This document shows, in pieces, positions 54,639-64,000 of a stretch of DNA of 64,000 nucleotides. The DNA is from Oceanimonas pelagia. Lineage in GTDB: Bacteria; Pseudomonadota; Gammaproteobacteria; Enterobacterales; Aeromonadaceae. The DNA is taken from positions 3,518,501 to 3,582,500 of the forward strand of contig NZ_CP118224.1 in the NCBI RefSeq assembly GCF_030849025.1. Direction: 5' to 3'. A program made the position numbers and the translations under genes. A model generated the notes under the pieces. The model was not told the origin of the DNA. It saw only the letters and a program-made list of their open reading frames with translations, and did not search any database. Each line of letters starts with the position of its first letter. Position 1 is the stretch's first letter.

Positions 54639-55424
54639 ATGTCTGAGCAACAACCGCTGGTAGTCAAACTGGGTGGCACCCTGCTGGAAAGCGACAAGGC
54701 GCTGGAAGCGCTGTTTTCCACCCTCAAGGCCTTTGTCAACGAGTCCAACCGTCCGCTGGTGCTGGTGCACGGTGGCGGCGTGCTGGTGGACAACCAGCTC
54801 AAGGCCATGGGGCTGACCTCCACCAAGAAAAACGGTCTGCGGGTGACTCCCTTTGAGCAGATCCCGGTGATCGCCGGCGCCCTGGCCGGCACCGCCAACA
54901 AGCTGCTGCTGGCCCAGGCCATTGCCCATGAAATTCCGTCTGTGGGCTTGTGCCTGGCCGACGGCGGTCTGTGCCGGGTCAGCCAGCTGGATCCCGAGCT
55001 GGGCGCGGTGGGCCAGATTGAAGGCGGTGATGCCACCCTGGTGAACAGCCTGCTGGCCGGCGGCTTTTTGCCCATCGTCAGCTCCATCGGCATTACCTTT
55101 GATGGCAAGCTGATGAACGTGAACGCCGACCAGGCCGCCACCGCCATCGCTGAAATTCTGGAAGCCGAGCTGGTGATGCTGTCCGACGTGAGCGGCATTC
55201 TCGACGGCAAGGGCCAGCGCATTGTCCACCTCACCGAAGCCGAAGCCAATGAGCTGATGGACAAGAACATCATCAAGGACGGCATGGCGGTCAAGGTGAA
55301 GGCGGCACTCAAGGCCACCAAGACCCTGGGCAAGCCGGTGGCCGTGGGCAGCTGGCGTTATCCGGAGCAGTTGTTGTCGCTGCTGGCCGGCGAGTCCGAG
55401 CACGGCACCCGTATTTCTCACTAA
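54639..55424 (+). CDS. argB: N-acetylglutamate kinase
   Basis: 261 residues. Amino-acid kinase fold: PLVVKLGGTLLESDKALEAL at the start, VLVHGGGVLVDNQL (substrate loop), LMNVNADQAATAIAEIL and MLSDVSGILDGKGQ. The short N-terminus without the arginine-sensing helix suggests the arginine-insensitive (E. coli) type. It lies 6 bp after argC and 10 bp before argF. Confidence 0.97.
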   Translation: MSEQQPLVVKLGGTLLESDKALEALFSTLKAFVNESNRPLVLVHGGGVLVDNQLKAMGLTSTKKNGLRVTPFEQIPVIAGALAGTANKLLLAQAIAHEIPSVGLCLADGGLCRVSQLDPELGAVGQIEGGDATLVNSLLAGGFLPIVSSIGITFDGKLMNVNADQAATAIAEILEAELVMLSDVSGILDGKGQRIVHLTEAEANELMDKNIIKDGMAVKVKAALKATKTLGKPVAVGSWRYPEQLLSLLAGESEHGTRISH

Positions 55425-55434
55425 GGAAGGCCCC

Positions 55435-56343
55435 ATGCAGCATTTACTGAGCCTGAAGGACTACAGCAAGGAACAGATCGAGCAGATCCTGGCGCTGGCC
55501 AAAGACGTCAAGGCCAACCCGGCCAGGTACGCCGACGCCCTCAAGGGCAAGAGCGTGGTGACCCTGTTTGAAAAGCCGTCGCTGCGCACCCGGGTAACCT
55601 TTGATATCGGCGTCAACAAGCTCGGTGGTCATGCCGTGTATCTGGACAGTCAGAACGGCGCCATGGGCAAGCGCGAAACCGTGCAGGACTTCGCCGCCAA
55701 CCTGTCACGCTGGTGCGACGCCATTGTGGCCCGGGTGTACGACCACCAGACCCTGGTGGAGATGACCGAACACGCCACCGTGCCGGTGATCAACTCTCTG
55801 TGCAACCTCTATCACCCGTGCCAGGCGCTGGCGGATTTTCTCACCATCTCAGAACACTTTGATGATCTGAGCAAGGTGCACCTGGCCTATGTGGGTGACG
55901 GCAACAACGTCACCAACTCGCTGTTGCTGGGTGGCGCCATTCTGGGTACCACCGTCACCGCGGTGAGCCCCCGCGGCCACAATGTGGACGCTCAAATTCT
56001 GAAGGAAGCCGAGGCCCTGGCCGCCGTCAGCGGTGCCAAAATTCGGGTGACCGACAGCCTGGACGATATTGAGGGCGTGGACGTGATCTATACAGACACC
56101 TGGGTTTCCATGGGTGATAATACGCCGCTGGAGCAGGTGAAGGAGATCTACATGCCGTATCAGGTCAACCAGGCCCTGCTCGACAAAACCGGAGCCAAAA
56201 AGGTGCTGCACTGCCAGCCCGCCCACAGGGAGTGGGAAATTACTTCCGAGGTTATGGACGGCCCTGCCTCCCTGATCCTCGACCAAGCCGAAAACCGTAT
56301 GCACGCCCAGAACGCCGTGCTGCTGACATTGATGAAGGGATAA
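55435..56343 (+). CDS. argF: Ornithine carbamoyltransferase
   Basis: 302 residues, single family length. The carbamoyl-phosphate site reads KPSLRTRVTFDIGVNKLGG (Leu for the usual Thr of S-T-R-T-R, as in related gammaproteobacteria). HPCQALADF and the SMGD ornithine loop are present. The normally invariant H-C-L-P loop reads HCQP (about residue 262). It converts ornithine and carbamoyl phosphate to citrulline. AAGGAAGG is the ribosome site and argG follows after 6 bp. The Leu-to-Gln change may tune substrate binding, or the enzyme may prefer an acylated ornithine; the operon still carries argE, so ordinary OTC is the default reading. Confidence 0.93.
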   Translation: MQHLLSLKDYSKEQIEQILALAKDVKANPARYADALKGKSVVTLFEKPSLRTRVTFDIGVNKLGGHAVYLDSQNGAMGKRETVQDFAANLSRWCDAIVARVYDHQTLVEMTEHATVPVINSLCNLYHPCQALADFLTISEHFDDLSKVHLAYVGDGNNVTNSLLLGGAILGTTVTAVSPRGHNVDAQILKEAEALAAVSGAKIRVTDSLDDIEGVDVIYTDTWVSMGDNTPLEQVKEIYMPYQVNQALLDKTGAKKVLHCQPAHREWEITSEVMDGPASLILDQAENRMHAQNAVLLTLMKG

Positions 56344-56349
56344 TTGTTA

Positions 56350-57561
56350 ATGAGCCAATTCAAAAAGATCGTGCTGGCCTATTCCGGCGGCCTGGACACC
56401 TCCGCCATCATTCCGTGGCTGAAGGAAAATTACGAAGGCTGTGAAGTGGTGGCGTTTGTGGCCGATGTGGGCCAGGGCGCGGAAGATCTGGAAGGCGTGG
56501 AAGAAAAGGCCATCGCCTCCGGTGCCTCCAAGTGCATCGTGGCCGATCTGAAGGACGAATTCGTCAACGACTACGTTTACCCCACCCTGACCACCGGCGC
56601 CATCTACGAAGGCACCTACCTGCTGGGCACCTCCATGGCCCGTCCGGTGATCGCCAAGGCCATGGTGGAAGTGGCCCTGGCCGAAGGCGCCGACGCCATC
56701 TCCCACGGCTGTACCGGTAAGGGCAACGACCAGGTGCGTTTTGAAGGCGCCGTGGCCGCTCTGGCCCCGCAACTGGCGGTGATCGCCCCGTGGCGGATCT
56801 GGGACATGCGCAGCCGTGAAGATCTGCTCGACTATCTGGCTGAGCGCAACATCAAGACCACTGCCAGCGCCACCAAGATTTATTCCCGTGACGCCAACGC
56901 CTGGCACATCTCCACCGAAGGTGGCGAGCTGGAAAGCACCTGGAACGAGCCGTCCGAACAGGCCTGGACCTGGACCGTATCGCCCGAGCAGGCGCCCGAC
57001 AAGGCCGAGACCGTGTCGCTGACCGTGGAAAAGGGCCGCATTGTGGCCGTGGACGGCAACGCCATGACCCCGTACCAGGTGCTGACCCACCTGAACGAGC
57101 GCGCCGCCAGGCACGGCGTGGGCCGGGTGGATATTGTGGAAAACCGCCTGGTGGGCATGAAGTCCCGCGGTTGCTATGAAACTCCCGGTGGCACCGTGAT
57201 GATGGCCGCCCTGCGCGCCATTGAGGAGCTGGTGCTGGACAAGCCGACCCGCGCCTGGCGCGAAAAGGTGGGTGCCGAGTTCTCCCACCTGGTCTACGAC
57301 GGCCGCTGGTTCACTCCGCTGTGCAAGGCGCTGCTGGCTTCTGCCGAAGCCATTGCCGAAGACGTGTCCGGTGAAGTGGTGCTGAAGATGTACAAGGGTC
57401 AGGTGACCGCCATTCAGAAGCAGTCGCCCAACAGCCTGTACTCCGAAGAGTTCGCCACCTTCGGTGAAGACGAGGTGTACGATCAGAGCCACGCCGAAGG
57501 CTTTATCCGTCTGTATTCGCTGGCCAGCCGCATCAAGGCACTCAAGGCCCAGCAGAAGTAA
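56350..57561 (+). CDS. argG: Argininosuccinate synthase
   Basis: 403 residues from ATG at 56350 (a TTG two codons upstream is ignored). The ATP pyrophosphatase P-loop is [16 protein letters not shown] (about 9-24), followed by [16 protein letters not shown] and [14 protein letters not shown]. It makes argininosuccinate from citrulline and aspartate. Last gene before a strong terminator, so argH downstream has a separate promoter or depends on readthrough. Confidence 0.97.
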   Translation: MSQFKKIVLAYSGGLDTSAIIPWLKENYEGCEVVAFVADVGQGAEDLEGVEEKAIASGASKCIVADLKDEFVNDYVYPTLTTGAIYEGTYLLGTSMARPVIAKAMVEVALAEGADAISHGCTGKGNDQVRFEGAVAALAPQLAVIAPWRIWDMRSREDLLDYLAERNIKTTASATKIYSRDANAWHISTEGGELESTWNEPSEQAWTWTVSPEQAPDKAETVSLTVEKGRIVAVDGNAMTPYQVLTHLNERAARHGVGRVDIVENRLVGMKSRGCYETPGGTVMMAALRAIEELVLDKPTRAWREKVGAEFSHLVYDGRWFTPLCKALLASAEAIAEDVSGEVVLKMYKGQVTAIQKQSPNSLYSEEFATFGEDEVYDQSHAEGFIRLYSLASRIKALKAQQK

Positions 57562-57571
57562 ACACCGATAT

Positions 57572-57596
57572 AAAGGGGGCTTCGGCCCCCTTTTTT
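57572..57596 (+). terminator. Intrinsic terminator of argCBFG
   Basis: GGGGGC / GCCCCC stem capped by a TTCG tetraloop and followed by six T. Confidence 0.93.
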
Positions 57597-57614
57597 GAGC
57601 TGTAAGCCTGCAGT

Positions 57615-57733
57615 GCGAAGCAACAGCGGGGTTGCACTCCGCCGGCACGCGGCGAGTACATCCATGTAGCGCTCGGCAAATGCCTTCCCTGGCATTTGAC
57701 GGTCGGCTTCGGCAATCCCCGCAGCTGCTTCGT
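57615..57733. repeat. Structured intergenic repeat with imperfect terminal inverted repeats (family B)
   Basis: The left arm GCGAAGCAACAGCGGGGTTGC pairs with the right arm GCAATCCCCGCAGCTGCTTCGT. Inside lies CAAATGCC / GGCATTTG around TTCCCT, and a TACAT/ATGTA palindrome at about 57658. No protein-like frame. Confidence 0.7.
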
Positions 57734-57800
57734 GTAGCAAGGTGTGCTGCCTGTTGAGAGTGCAAAGGCGGCAGGTGATAAGAATTAGTAATCAAGAGTC

Positions 57801-57933
57801 AGCTATAAGCTGTCAGCTTTAAGCAAAACCGCGTTATATTCACGGTTTTAAAGCCATGCCGGACTGGCAGGTGGAAGAAAGCAGCCACCGACAACCCGGG
57901 CTGCTTCCAGCTTAAAGCTAACAGCTTCCAGCT
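57801..57933. repeat. MITE-like element with 24-bp terminal inverted repeats (family C)
   Basis: The ends at 57801-57824 and 57910-57933 pair at 21 of 24 positions, built from the units AGCTTTAAGC and CAGCTT. The same vocabulary (GGGCTGCTTCCAGCTTTTAGCTTAAAGC) recurs at 49446-49473 as an incomplete copy. It lies directly before the argH ribosome site. Confidence 0.75.
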
Positions 57934-57956
57934 TTGTTTATAGGAGTTACAGAATT

Positions 57957-59339
57957 ATGGCACTTTGGGGTGGACGTTTTACTCAGGCCGCGGATACCCG
58001 CTTCAAGCAGTTCAACGACTCGCTGCGCTTTGACTACCGGCTGGCGGAGCAGGACATTGTGGGCTCGGTGGCCTGGTCCCGTGCCCTGGCCAAGGTGGGC
58101 GTGCTCACCGCCGAGGAGCAGCAGCGGCTGGAACAGGCGCTGAATGAGCTGAAGGCGAGGGTGGTGGCCGATCCGGAGCAGATCCTGCAATCCGATGCGG
58201 AAGACATTCACTCCTGGGTGGAAGGGGAGCTGATTGCCGCCGTGGGCGATCTGGGTAAAAAACTGCACACCGGCCGCAGCCGTAATGATCAGGTGGCCAC
58301 CGATCTCAAGCTGTGGTGCAAGGCCCAGGTGCCGCTGCTGCTGGAAAAAATCGACGCCCTGCAAAACCAGCTGGTCACCGTGGCCCGGGAGCAGCAGGGC
58401 ACCGTGCTTCCCGGTTACACCCACCTGCAGCGCGCCCAGCCGGTGACTTTCTCCCACTGGTGCCTGGCCTATGTGGAAATGCTGGAGCGGGATTACAGCC
58501 GTCTGCAGGACGCCGCCGCCCGCCTGAACACCTGCCCGCTGGGCTCCGGCGCCCTGGCCGGCACCGGTTTTCCGGTAGACCGCCATGAGCTGGCCAAGTC
58601 CCTCGGCTTTGACGGCCCCACCCGCAACAGCCTGGACTCGGTCTCCGACCGGGATCACGTGCTGGAGCTTATCAACTGCGCCGTCAACTCCATGATGCAC
58701 CTGTCCCGTTTTGCCGAAGATCTGATCTTCTACAATTCCGGTGAGGCCGGTTTCCTGGAGCTGTCCGACGCTGTGACCTCCGGCTCTTCGCTGATGCCCC
58801 AGAAGAAAAATCCGGATGCCCTGGAGCTGATCCGTGGCAAGACCGGCCGGGTGTTCGGCGCCTACGCCGGCATGATGATGACCCTGAAGGCGCTGCCGCT
58901 GGCCTACAACAAGGACATGCAGGAAGACAAGGAAGGGCTGTTCGACGCCCTCGACACCTGGTACGACTGCCTGGAGATGGCCGAGATGGTGCTGCACGAT
59001 CTCAAGGTCAACGAAGACAAGACCCGGGAAGCGGCGCAGGGCGGCTACTCCAACGCCACCGAAATGGCCGATTACCTGGTGTCCAAGGGCATTCCGTTCC
59101 GCGAAGCCCACCACATAGTGGGTGCCATCGTCGTGCACGCCATCGGCAAGAAGCTGCCGATGGAAGAGCTGCCGCTGGAAGACTTCAAACAGTTCAGCGA
59201 CGTGATTGAAGACGACGTCTATCCGCGCCTGACCCTGGAGTCCAGTCTGGCCAGCCGTTGTGCCCTGGGGGGCGTGGCGCCGGAGCAGGTGGAAGTGGCC
59301 CTGACCAACGCCGAGCAACAGCTCAAGGCCCGCCAGTAA
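57957..59339 (+). CDS. argH: Argininosuccinate lyase
   Basis: 460 residues. Signatures: [20 protein letters not shown] at the start, [16 protein letters not shown], the [14 protein letters not shown] stretch, [14 protein letters not shown] and the fumarase/aspartase-family loop [18 protein letters not shown] (catalytic Ser near 280). It splits argininosuccinate into arginine and fumarate. No ArgA domain is fused, unlike in Vibrio. TAGGAG precedes the ATG. It is separated from argG by 395 bp holding a terminator and two palindromic elements. Confidence 0.97.
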   Translation: MALWGGRFTQAADTRFKQFNDSLRFDYRLAEQDIVGSVAWSRALAKVGVLTAEEQQRLEQALNELKARVVADPEQILQSDAEDIHSWVEGELIAAVGDLGKKLHTGRSRNDQVATDLKLWCKAQVPLLLEKIDALQNQLVTVAREQQGTVLPGYTHLQRAQPVTFSHWCLAYVEMLERDYSRLQDAAARLNTCPLGSGALAGTGFPVDRHELAKSLGFDGPTRNSLDSVSDRDHVLELINCAVNSMMHLSRFAEDLIFYNSGEAGFLELSDAVTSGSSLMPQKKNPDALELIRGKTGRVFGAYAGMMMTLKALPLAYNKDMQEDKEGLFDALDTWYDCLEMAEMVLHDLKVNEDKTREAAQGGYSNATEMADYLVSKGIPFREAHHIVGAIVVHAIGKKLPMEELPLEDFKQFSDVIEDDVYPRLTLESSLASRCALGGVAPEQVEVALTNAEQQLKARQ

Positions 59340-59365
59340 GCCGGTAACTGACTTCCTCTCTTGGA

Positions 59366-59447
59366 TCTCGTTCCCACGCTCCTGCGTGGGAACGCATACG
59401 GGCTTTGAAGCCGGATATACACTCCCACGTAGAGCGTAGGAGCGAGA
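59366..59447. repeat. Inverted-repeat element containing a strong hairpin (family D)
   Basis: The ends TCTCGTTCCCACGCTC and GAGCGTAGGAGCGAGA are inverted copies (14 of 16). A 10-bp perfect hairpin, GTTCCCACGC / GCGTGGGAAC, lies at 59370-59393. It is downstream of argH and upstream of the ribosomal promoter; the hairpin could also end argH transcription. Confidence 0.75.
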
Positions 59448-59514
59448 ACTTGCCTCCTCACTCCAGACACCTCACCCCTCACTCTATTGCTGGTTAAAAA
59501 ATAACAAAGCGGGC

Positions 59515-59542
59515 TTGCAAGCCGGCGCCATTACCGTATAAT
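59515..59542 (+). promoter_or_regulatory. Sigma-70 promoter of the S10 operon
   Basis: TTGCAA (59515-59520) and TATAAT (59537-59542) are separated by 16 bp, an almost ideal promoter, with an A-rich stretch just upstream. Transcription should start near 59549. Confidence 0.85.
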
Positions 59543-59548
59543 GCCGCT

Positions 59549-60027
<479 letters not shown>

Positions 60028-60048
60028 TAACGGAAAGAGGTTTTATCA

Positions 60049-60687
60049 ATGGCAATCGGTCTAGTAGGTCGTAAGCTGGGTATGACCCGTGTCTTCACCG
60101 AAGACGGCGTGTCCATCCCGGTCACCGTTATCGAAGTAGATGCCAACCGTGTTACCCAGGTGAAAACACTGGAAAAGGATGGCTACGCAGCCATTCAGGT
60201 GACCGCTGGCACCAAGAAAGCTAACCGCATCACCAAGCCGGAAGCTGGCCATTTCGCCAAGGCCGGTGTGGAAGCGGGTCGCGGTCTGTGGGAATTCCGC
60301 CTGGGTGAAGGCGAAGGCGACAGCATCGAAGTGGGTGCCGAGCTGAAAGTCGACATCTTTGCTGATGTCAAGAAAGTAGACGTTACCGGTACTTCCAAGG
60401 GTAAGGGTTTCGCTGGTGCCGTTAAGCGCTGGAACTTCCGTACTCAGGACATGACTCACGGCAACTCTCTGTCTCACCGCGCTCCGGGTTCTATCGGTCA
60501 GAACCAGACTCCGGGCCGCGTGTTCAAGGGCAAGAAGATGGCCGGTCACCTGGGCGCTGAGCGGGTAACCACTCAGAACCTGGAAGTGGTTCGCGTTGAT
60601 GTTGATCGTAACCTGCTGCTCATCAAAGGTGCAGTCCCGGGTGCGACTAACGGCAACGTCATCGTTAAACCTGCCGTTAAAGCGTAA
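60049..60687 (+). CDS. rplC: 50S ribosomal protein L3
   Basis: 212 residues. Begins [20 protein letters not shown]. The conserved loop reaching the peptidyl-transferase centre includes [34 protein letters not shown] (about residues 126-160), with the Gln that is methylated in E. coli. It lies 21 bp after rpsJ. Confidence 0.99.
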   Translation: MAIGLVGRKLGMTRVFTEDGVSIPVTVIEVDANRVTQVKTLEKDGYAAIQVTAGTKKANRITKPEAGHFAKAGVEAGRGLWEFRLGEGEGDSIEVGAELKVDIFADVKKVDVTGTSKGKGFAGAVKRWNFRTQDMTHGNSLSHRAPGSIGQNQTPGRVFKGKKMAGHLGAERVTTQNLEVVRVDVDRNLLLIKGAVPGATNGNVIVKPAVKA

Positions 60688-60704
60688 CGTCTGAGGAGAT
60701 AGTA

Positions 60705-61310
60705 ATGGAATTGGTAATGAAAGACGCGCAAGGCGCTCTTGAAGTTTCCGAAACTACCTTCGGGCGTGAGTTCAACGAAGCTCTGGTGCATCAGGTTGTT
60801 GTGGCCTATGCCGCCGGTGCTCGTCAAGGTACTCGTGCTCAGAAGACCCGTTCCGAAGTGTCCGGCGGCGGCAAGAAGCCGTGGCGCCAGAAGGGCACCG
60901 GCCGGGCCCGTGCCGGTACCATCCGCTCTCCGATTTGGCGTTCCGGTGGTGTGACCTTCGCGGCCAAGCCGCAGGATCACAGCCAGAAGGTCAACAAGAA
61001 GATGTACCGTGGTGCCATCAAGAGCATCCTCTCTGAGCTGGTACGTCAAGAGCGTCTGATCGTGGTAGAGAAGTTCGGTGTGGAAGCGCCGAAGACCAAA
61101 GAACTGGTTGCCAAGCTGAAGCAGTGGGATCTGAACGACGTTCTGATCATCACTTCCGAAGTGGACGAGAACCTGTTCCTGGCCGCTCGCAACCTGTACA
61201 AGGTTGACGTGCGTGACGTGGCCGGTATCGATCCGGTTTCTCTGATCGCGTTCGACAAGGTACTGGTAACTGCCGACGCAGTTAAGCAAATCGAGGAGAT
61301 GCTGGCATGA
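60705..61310 (+). CDS. rplD: 50S ribosomal protein L4
   Basis: 201 residues. Contains the extended loop [44 protein letters not shown] (about 44-88) that lines the exit tunnel. In E. coli-type operons L4 binds the S10 leader and represses the operon, which fits the leader found upstream. It overlaps rplW by 4 bp (ATGA). Confidence 0.99.
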   Translation: MELVMKDAQGALEVSETTFGREFNEALVHQVVVAYAAGARQGTRAQKTRSEVSGGGKKPWRQKGTGRARAGTIRSPIWRSGGVTFAAKPQDHSQKVNKKMYRGAIKSILSELVRQERLIVVEKFGVEAPKTKELVAKLKQWDLNDVLIITSEVDENLFLAARNLYKVDVRDVAGIDPVSLIAFDKVLVTADAVKQIEEMLA

Positions 61311-61609
61311 TCCGTGAAGAGCGTATTCTGAAAGTTCTGAAGGCGCCGCATATCTCTGAAAAAAGCACCATGGTTGCCGAAAAGACCAACACCATCGTGT
61401 TCAAGGTTGCCAAGGATGCTACCAAGGCTGAAGTAAAAGCCGCGGTCGAGAAGCTGTTCGAAGTTGAAGTAAAAGATGTTCGCACTCTGGTCGTGAAGGG
61501 TAAAACCAAGCGCACCGGCATGCGTGTTGGCCAGCGTTCCGACTGGAAAAAGGCCTACGTGACCCTGAAAGAAGGTCAGGACATCGACTTCATCGGCGGT
61601 GCCGAGTAA
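61307..61609 (+). CDS. rplW: 50S ribosomal protein L23
   Basis: 100 residues. [22 protein letters not shown] at the start, then [29 protein letters not shown] and the RNA-binding loop [21 protein letters not shown]. It sits at the tunnel exit, where it docks trigger factor and SRP. Confidence 0.99.
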   Translation: MIREERILKVLKAPHISEKSTMVAEKTNTIVFKVAKDATKAEVKAAVEKLFEVEVKDVRTLVVKGKTKRTGMRVGQRSDWKKAYVTLKEGQDIDFIGGAE

Positions 61610-61626
61610 GAGAGGAGTAATTCAAA

Positions 61627-62451
61627 ATGGCAATCGTAAAATGTAAGCCTACTTCTCCGGGTCGCCGTCATGTAGTCAAGATCAGCAACCCGGAACTGTA
61701 CAAAGGCAAGCCGTTCGCCGCCCTGCTGGACAAAAAGTCCAAGTCTGGTGGTCGTAACAACGCTGGCCGTATCACCACCCGTCACATCGGTGGTGGTCAC
61801 AAGCAGCACTACCGTATCATCGACTTCAAGCGCAACAAGGACGGTATTCCGGCCAAGGTTGAGCGTCTTGAGTATGATCCGAACCGTTCTGCCAACATCG
61901 CTCTGGTGCTGTACGCAGACGGCGAGCGTCGCTACATCCTGGCCCCGAAAGGCGTTCAGGCCGGCGACCAGCTGCTGTCCGGTGACGCTGCTCCGATCAA
62001 GGCCGGCAACTGCCTGCCGATGCGCAACATTCCCGTGGGCTCCACCGTTCACGCGATTGAAATGAAGCCTGGCAAAGGCGCGCAGATCGCCCGTTCTGCC
62101 GGTACTTACGCCCAGATCCTGGCTCGCGAAGGTAACTACGTGACCCTGCGTCTGCGTTCCGGCGAAGTGCGCAAGGTGCTGGCCGAGTGCCGCGCCACCC
62201 TGGGTGAAGTGGGCAACGCTGAGCACATGCTGCGTCAGCTGGGTAAAGCCGGTGCACAGCGCTGGCGTGGTGTTCGCCCGACCGTACGTGGTGTGGCGAT
62301 GAACCCGGTAGACCACCCGCACGGTGGTGGTGAAGGTCGTACCTCTGGTGGCCGTCACCCGGTTACCCCCTGGGGTAAACCGACCAAGGGCGCCAAGACC
62401 CGTAAAAACAAGCGTACCGACAAGTTCGTGGTACGTCACCGTAACAAGTAA
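61627..62451 (+). CDS. rplB: 50S ribosomal protein L2
   Basis: 274 residues. [19 protein letters not shown] at the start, [23 protein letters not shown], and the C-terminal [29 protein letters not shown] with the conserved His near residue 230. Needed for subunit joining and peptidyl transfer. Confidence 0.99.
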   Translation: MAIVKCKPTSPGRRHVVKISNPELYKGKPFAALLDKKSKSGGRNNAGRITTRHIGGGHKQHYRIIDFKRNKDGIPAKVERLEYDPNRSANIALVLYADGERRYILAPKGVQAGDQLLSGDAAPIKAGNCLPMRNIPVGSTVHAIEMKPGKGAQIARSAGTYAQILAREGNYVTLRLRSGEVRKVLAECRATLGEVGNAEHMLRQLGKAGAQRWRGVRPTVRGVAMNPVDHPHGGGEGRTSGGRHPVTPWGKPTKGAKTRKNKRTDKFVVRHRNK

Positions 62452-62454
62452 TAG

Positions 62455-62751
<297 letters not shown>

Positions 62752-62761
62752 GGGGTAAAAG

Positions 62762-63094
62762 ATGGAAGCTATAGCTAAACACCGCTTTGCTCGTACTTCT
62801 GCCCAGAAGGCGCGCCTGGTAGCCGATCAAGTTCGCGGCTTGTCCGTAGACAAGGCACTGAATGTCCTGGCGTTCAGCCCCAAGAAGGCTGCCGTTCTGG
62901 TCAAGAAGGTACTGGAATCTGCCATTGCTAATGCCGAGCACAACGAAGGTGCGGATATCGATGAGCTGAAGGTGACCAAGATCTTCGTTGACGAAGGTCC
63001 CACCATGAAGCGTATTCGTCCTCGTGCCAAGGGCCGCGCGGACCGTATCATGAAGCGTACCAGCCACATTACTGTGGTTGTGTCCGACCGCTAA
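62762..63094 (+). CDS. rplV: 50S ribosomal protein L22
   Basis: 110 residues. [27 protein letters not shown], and the beta-hairpin region [33 protein letters not shown] that lines the exit tunnel and is where macrolide-resistance changes occur; the sequence is normal. Confidence 0.99.
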   Translation: MEAIAKHRFARTSAQKARLVADQVRGLSVDKALNVLAFSPKKAAVLVKKVLESAIANAEHNEGADIDELKVTKIFVDEGPTMKRIRPRAKGRADRIMKRTSHITVVVSDR

Positions 63095-63112
63095 GAGGCT
63101 AGGAGATAAGCA

Positions 63113-63808
63113 ATGGGCCAGAAAGTACACCCGAATGGTATTCGCTTAGGTATCACCAAGCCTTTTAATTCGACCTGGTTTGCGAATACCAAGGACTTCG
63201 CTGACAACCTGCACAGCGATTTTCAGGTACGTCAGTTCCTCAACAAGGAACTGAAGAACGCCTCCGTTTCTCGCGTCGTGATCGAGCGTCCGGCCAAGAG
63301 CATCCGTGTGACCATTCACACCGCTCGTCCTGGCGTGGTGATCGGCAAGAAAGGCGAAGACGTTGAAAAACTGCGCAAGCACGTCGCCAAACTGGCTGGC
63401 GTACCTGCTCAGATCAACATTTCCGAAGTGCGTAAGCCTGAGCTCGACGGTCAGCTGGTTGCCGATTCCATCGCGTCCCAGCTGGAGCGTCGCGTCATGT
63501 TCCGTCGTGCCATGAAGCGCGCGGTACAGAACGCCATGCGCATCGGCGCCAAGGGCATCAAGGTAGAAGTGAGCGGTCGTCTGGGCGGCGCTGAAATCGC
63601 GCGTACCGAATGGTACCGTGAAGGTCGTGTGCCCCTGCACACCCTGCGTGCCGACATCGATTACGCAACTTCTGAAGCATCTACCACTTACGGCATCATC
63701 GGCGTGAAGGTTTGGATCTTCAAGGGTGAGGTACTGGGCGGCCTGCAGGCCGTTGCTCAGGAGCCTCAGGCCCCGTCCAAGCCCAAGCGCAAAGGCCGCG
63801 GTAAGTAA
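63113..63808 (+). CDS. rpsC: 30S ribosomal protein S3
   Basis: 231 residues. [23 protein letters not shown] at the start, KH domain with [19 protein letters not shown] (about 62-80), C-terminal domain with [26 protein letters not shown], and a basic tail ending KPKRKGRGK. It forms part of the mRNA entry channel. Confidence 0.99.
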   Translation: MGQKVHPNGIRLGITKPFNSTWFANTKDFADNLHSDFQVRQFLNKELKNASVSRVVIERPAKSIRVTIHTARPGVVIGKKGEDVEKLRKHVAKLAGVPAQINISEVRKPELDGQLVADSIASQLERRVMFRRAMKRAVQNAMRIGAKGIKVEVSGRLGGAEIARTEWYREGRVPLHTLRADIDYATSEASTTYGIIGVKVWIFKGEVLGGLQAVAQEPQAPSKPKRKGRGK

Positions 63809-63820
63809 GGAGACTCGGAT

Positions 63821-64000
63821 ATGTTGCAACCAAAACGTACGAAATTCCGTAAAGTCCACAAAGGCCGTAACCGCGGTGTGGCGACCTCAGGTAACCAGGT
63901 TTCCTTTGGTACCTTTGGTCTGAAGGCGACCACTCGTGGACGTATCACTGCTCGCCAGATCGAAGCAGCCCGTCGTGCCATGACTCGTCACGTTAAGCGT
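63821..64000 (+). CDS. rplP: 50S ribosomal protein L16 (partial, runs off the right edge)
   Basis: 60 codons from ATG at 63821, 12 bp after rpsC with AAGGAG upstream. Reads [19 protein letters not shown], then [27 protein letters not shown], the L16 N-terminal half (family about 136 residues). The truncation is only the window border. Confidence 0.98.
   Translation, partial: MLQPKRTKFRKVHKGRNRGVATSGNQVSFGTFGLKATTRGRITARQIEAARRAMTRHVKR

Noticed and set aside
53580-55436. A 618-residue frame antisense to argC and argB
   Set aside because: Covers two certain genes and shows only low-complexity Gly/Gln/His sequence.
57562-57956. Short protein frames across the argG-argH gap
   Set aside because: They run through a terminator and two palindromic elements, lack ribosome sites and have repeat-derived composition.

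Overview
The window is a 64 kb chromosomal segment of a GC-rich (about 60%) marine-type gammaproteobacterium. The gene orders pckA-hslO-hslR / nudE-cysQ, metJ / metB-metL and argE / argCBFG-argH, greB-tex, and an S10 leader almost identical around the start codon to the enterobacterial one, fit the Aeromonadales side of the class (Oceanimonas, Oceanisphaera or Zobellella would be my guess; this is inference from gene order and codon use, not a search). I see no rRNA, tRNA, CRISPR array, transposase, phage or plasmid gene. Accessory DNA is confined to small operons and to short palindromic intergenic elements.

Layout. 1-3617 (minus): an operon of an AMP-phosphorylase-type enzyme, a PRPP-synthetase-like protein, a VOC protein and a beta-CASP metallo-hydrolase cut by the window edge. 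3722-9577: an EEP-family hydrolase, a small secreted repeat protein, a porin, a BCCT transporter, an acetyltransferase and a degenerate ADP-ribosylglycohydrolase. 9697-15696: greB-tex, a secreted catalase-like peroxidase, and a divergent zinc-stress pair (ZigA-type GTPase and DUF1826) around an excellent Zur box. 15854-18009: a lower-GC lipoprotein/DUF4105 pair with a perfect intrinsic terminator embedded in the signal-peptide codons of the second gene. 18092-19770: a 34-codon ORF coupled to a GNAT-like protein, Rof and an Lrp-type regulator.

20077-27153 is a catabolic operon: a ridA gene with an apparent internal deletion, a three-part HcnABC/opine-oxidase-like dehydrogenase, a TRAP transporter, and a divergent OccR-like LysR regulator. 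It probably oxidises an amino or imino acid or an opine. 27160-31270 holds a YdeP-type molybdoenzyme, FdhD and a LysR regulator. 31388-33889 is a PAS-GGDEF-EAL protein. 33949-42801 is housekeeping: gluconeogenesis (pckA), redox/heat chaperones (hslO, hslR), nucleotide clean-up (nudE, cysQ) and methionine synthesis under tandem Met boxes. 42850-48597 ends in a Fur-type iron operon (imelysin, di-haem DUF1111, second imelysin, DUF1513).

48740-59339 holds ybaK, ppc and the arginine regulon with two ARG boxes spaced 3 bp apart. 59515-64000 is the S10 ribosomal protein operon with its promoter and L4-type leader, running off the right edge inside rplP.

The most interesting unexplained signals are the terminator inside the DUF4105 signal peptide, the AMP-phosphorylase operon, the coupled 34-codon ORF, the internally deleted RidA, and five compact inverted-repeat elements between genes.
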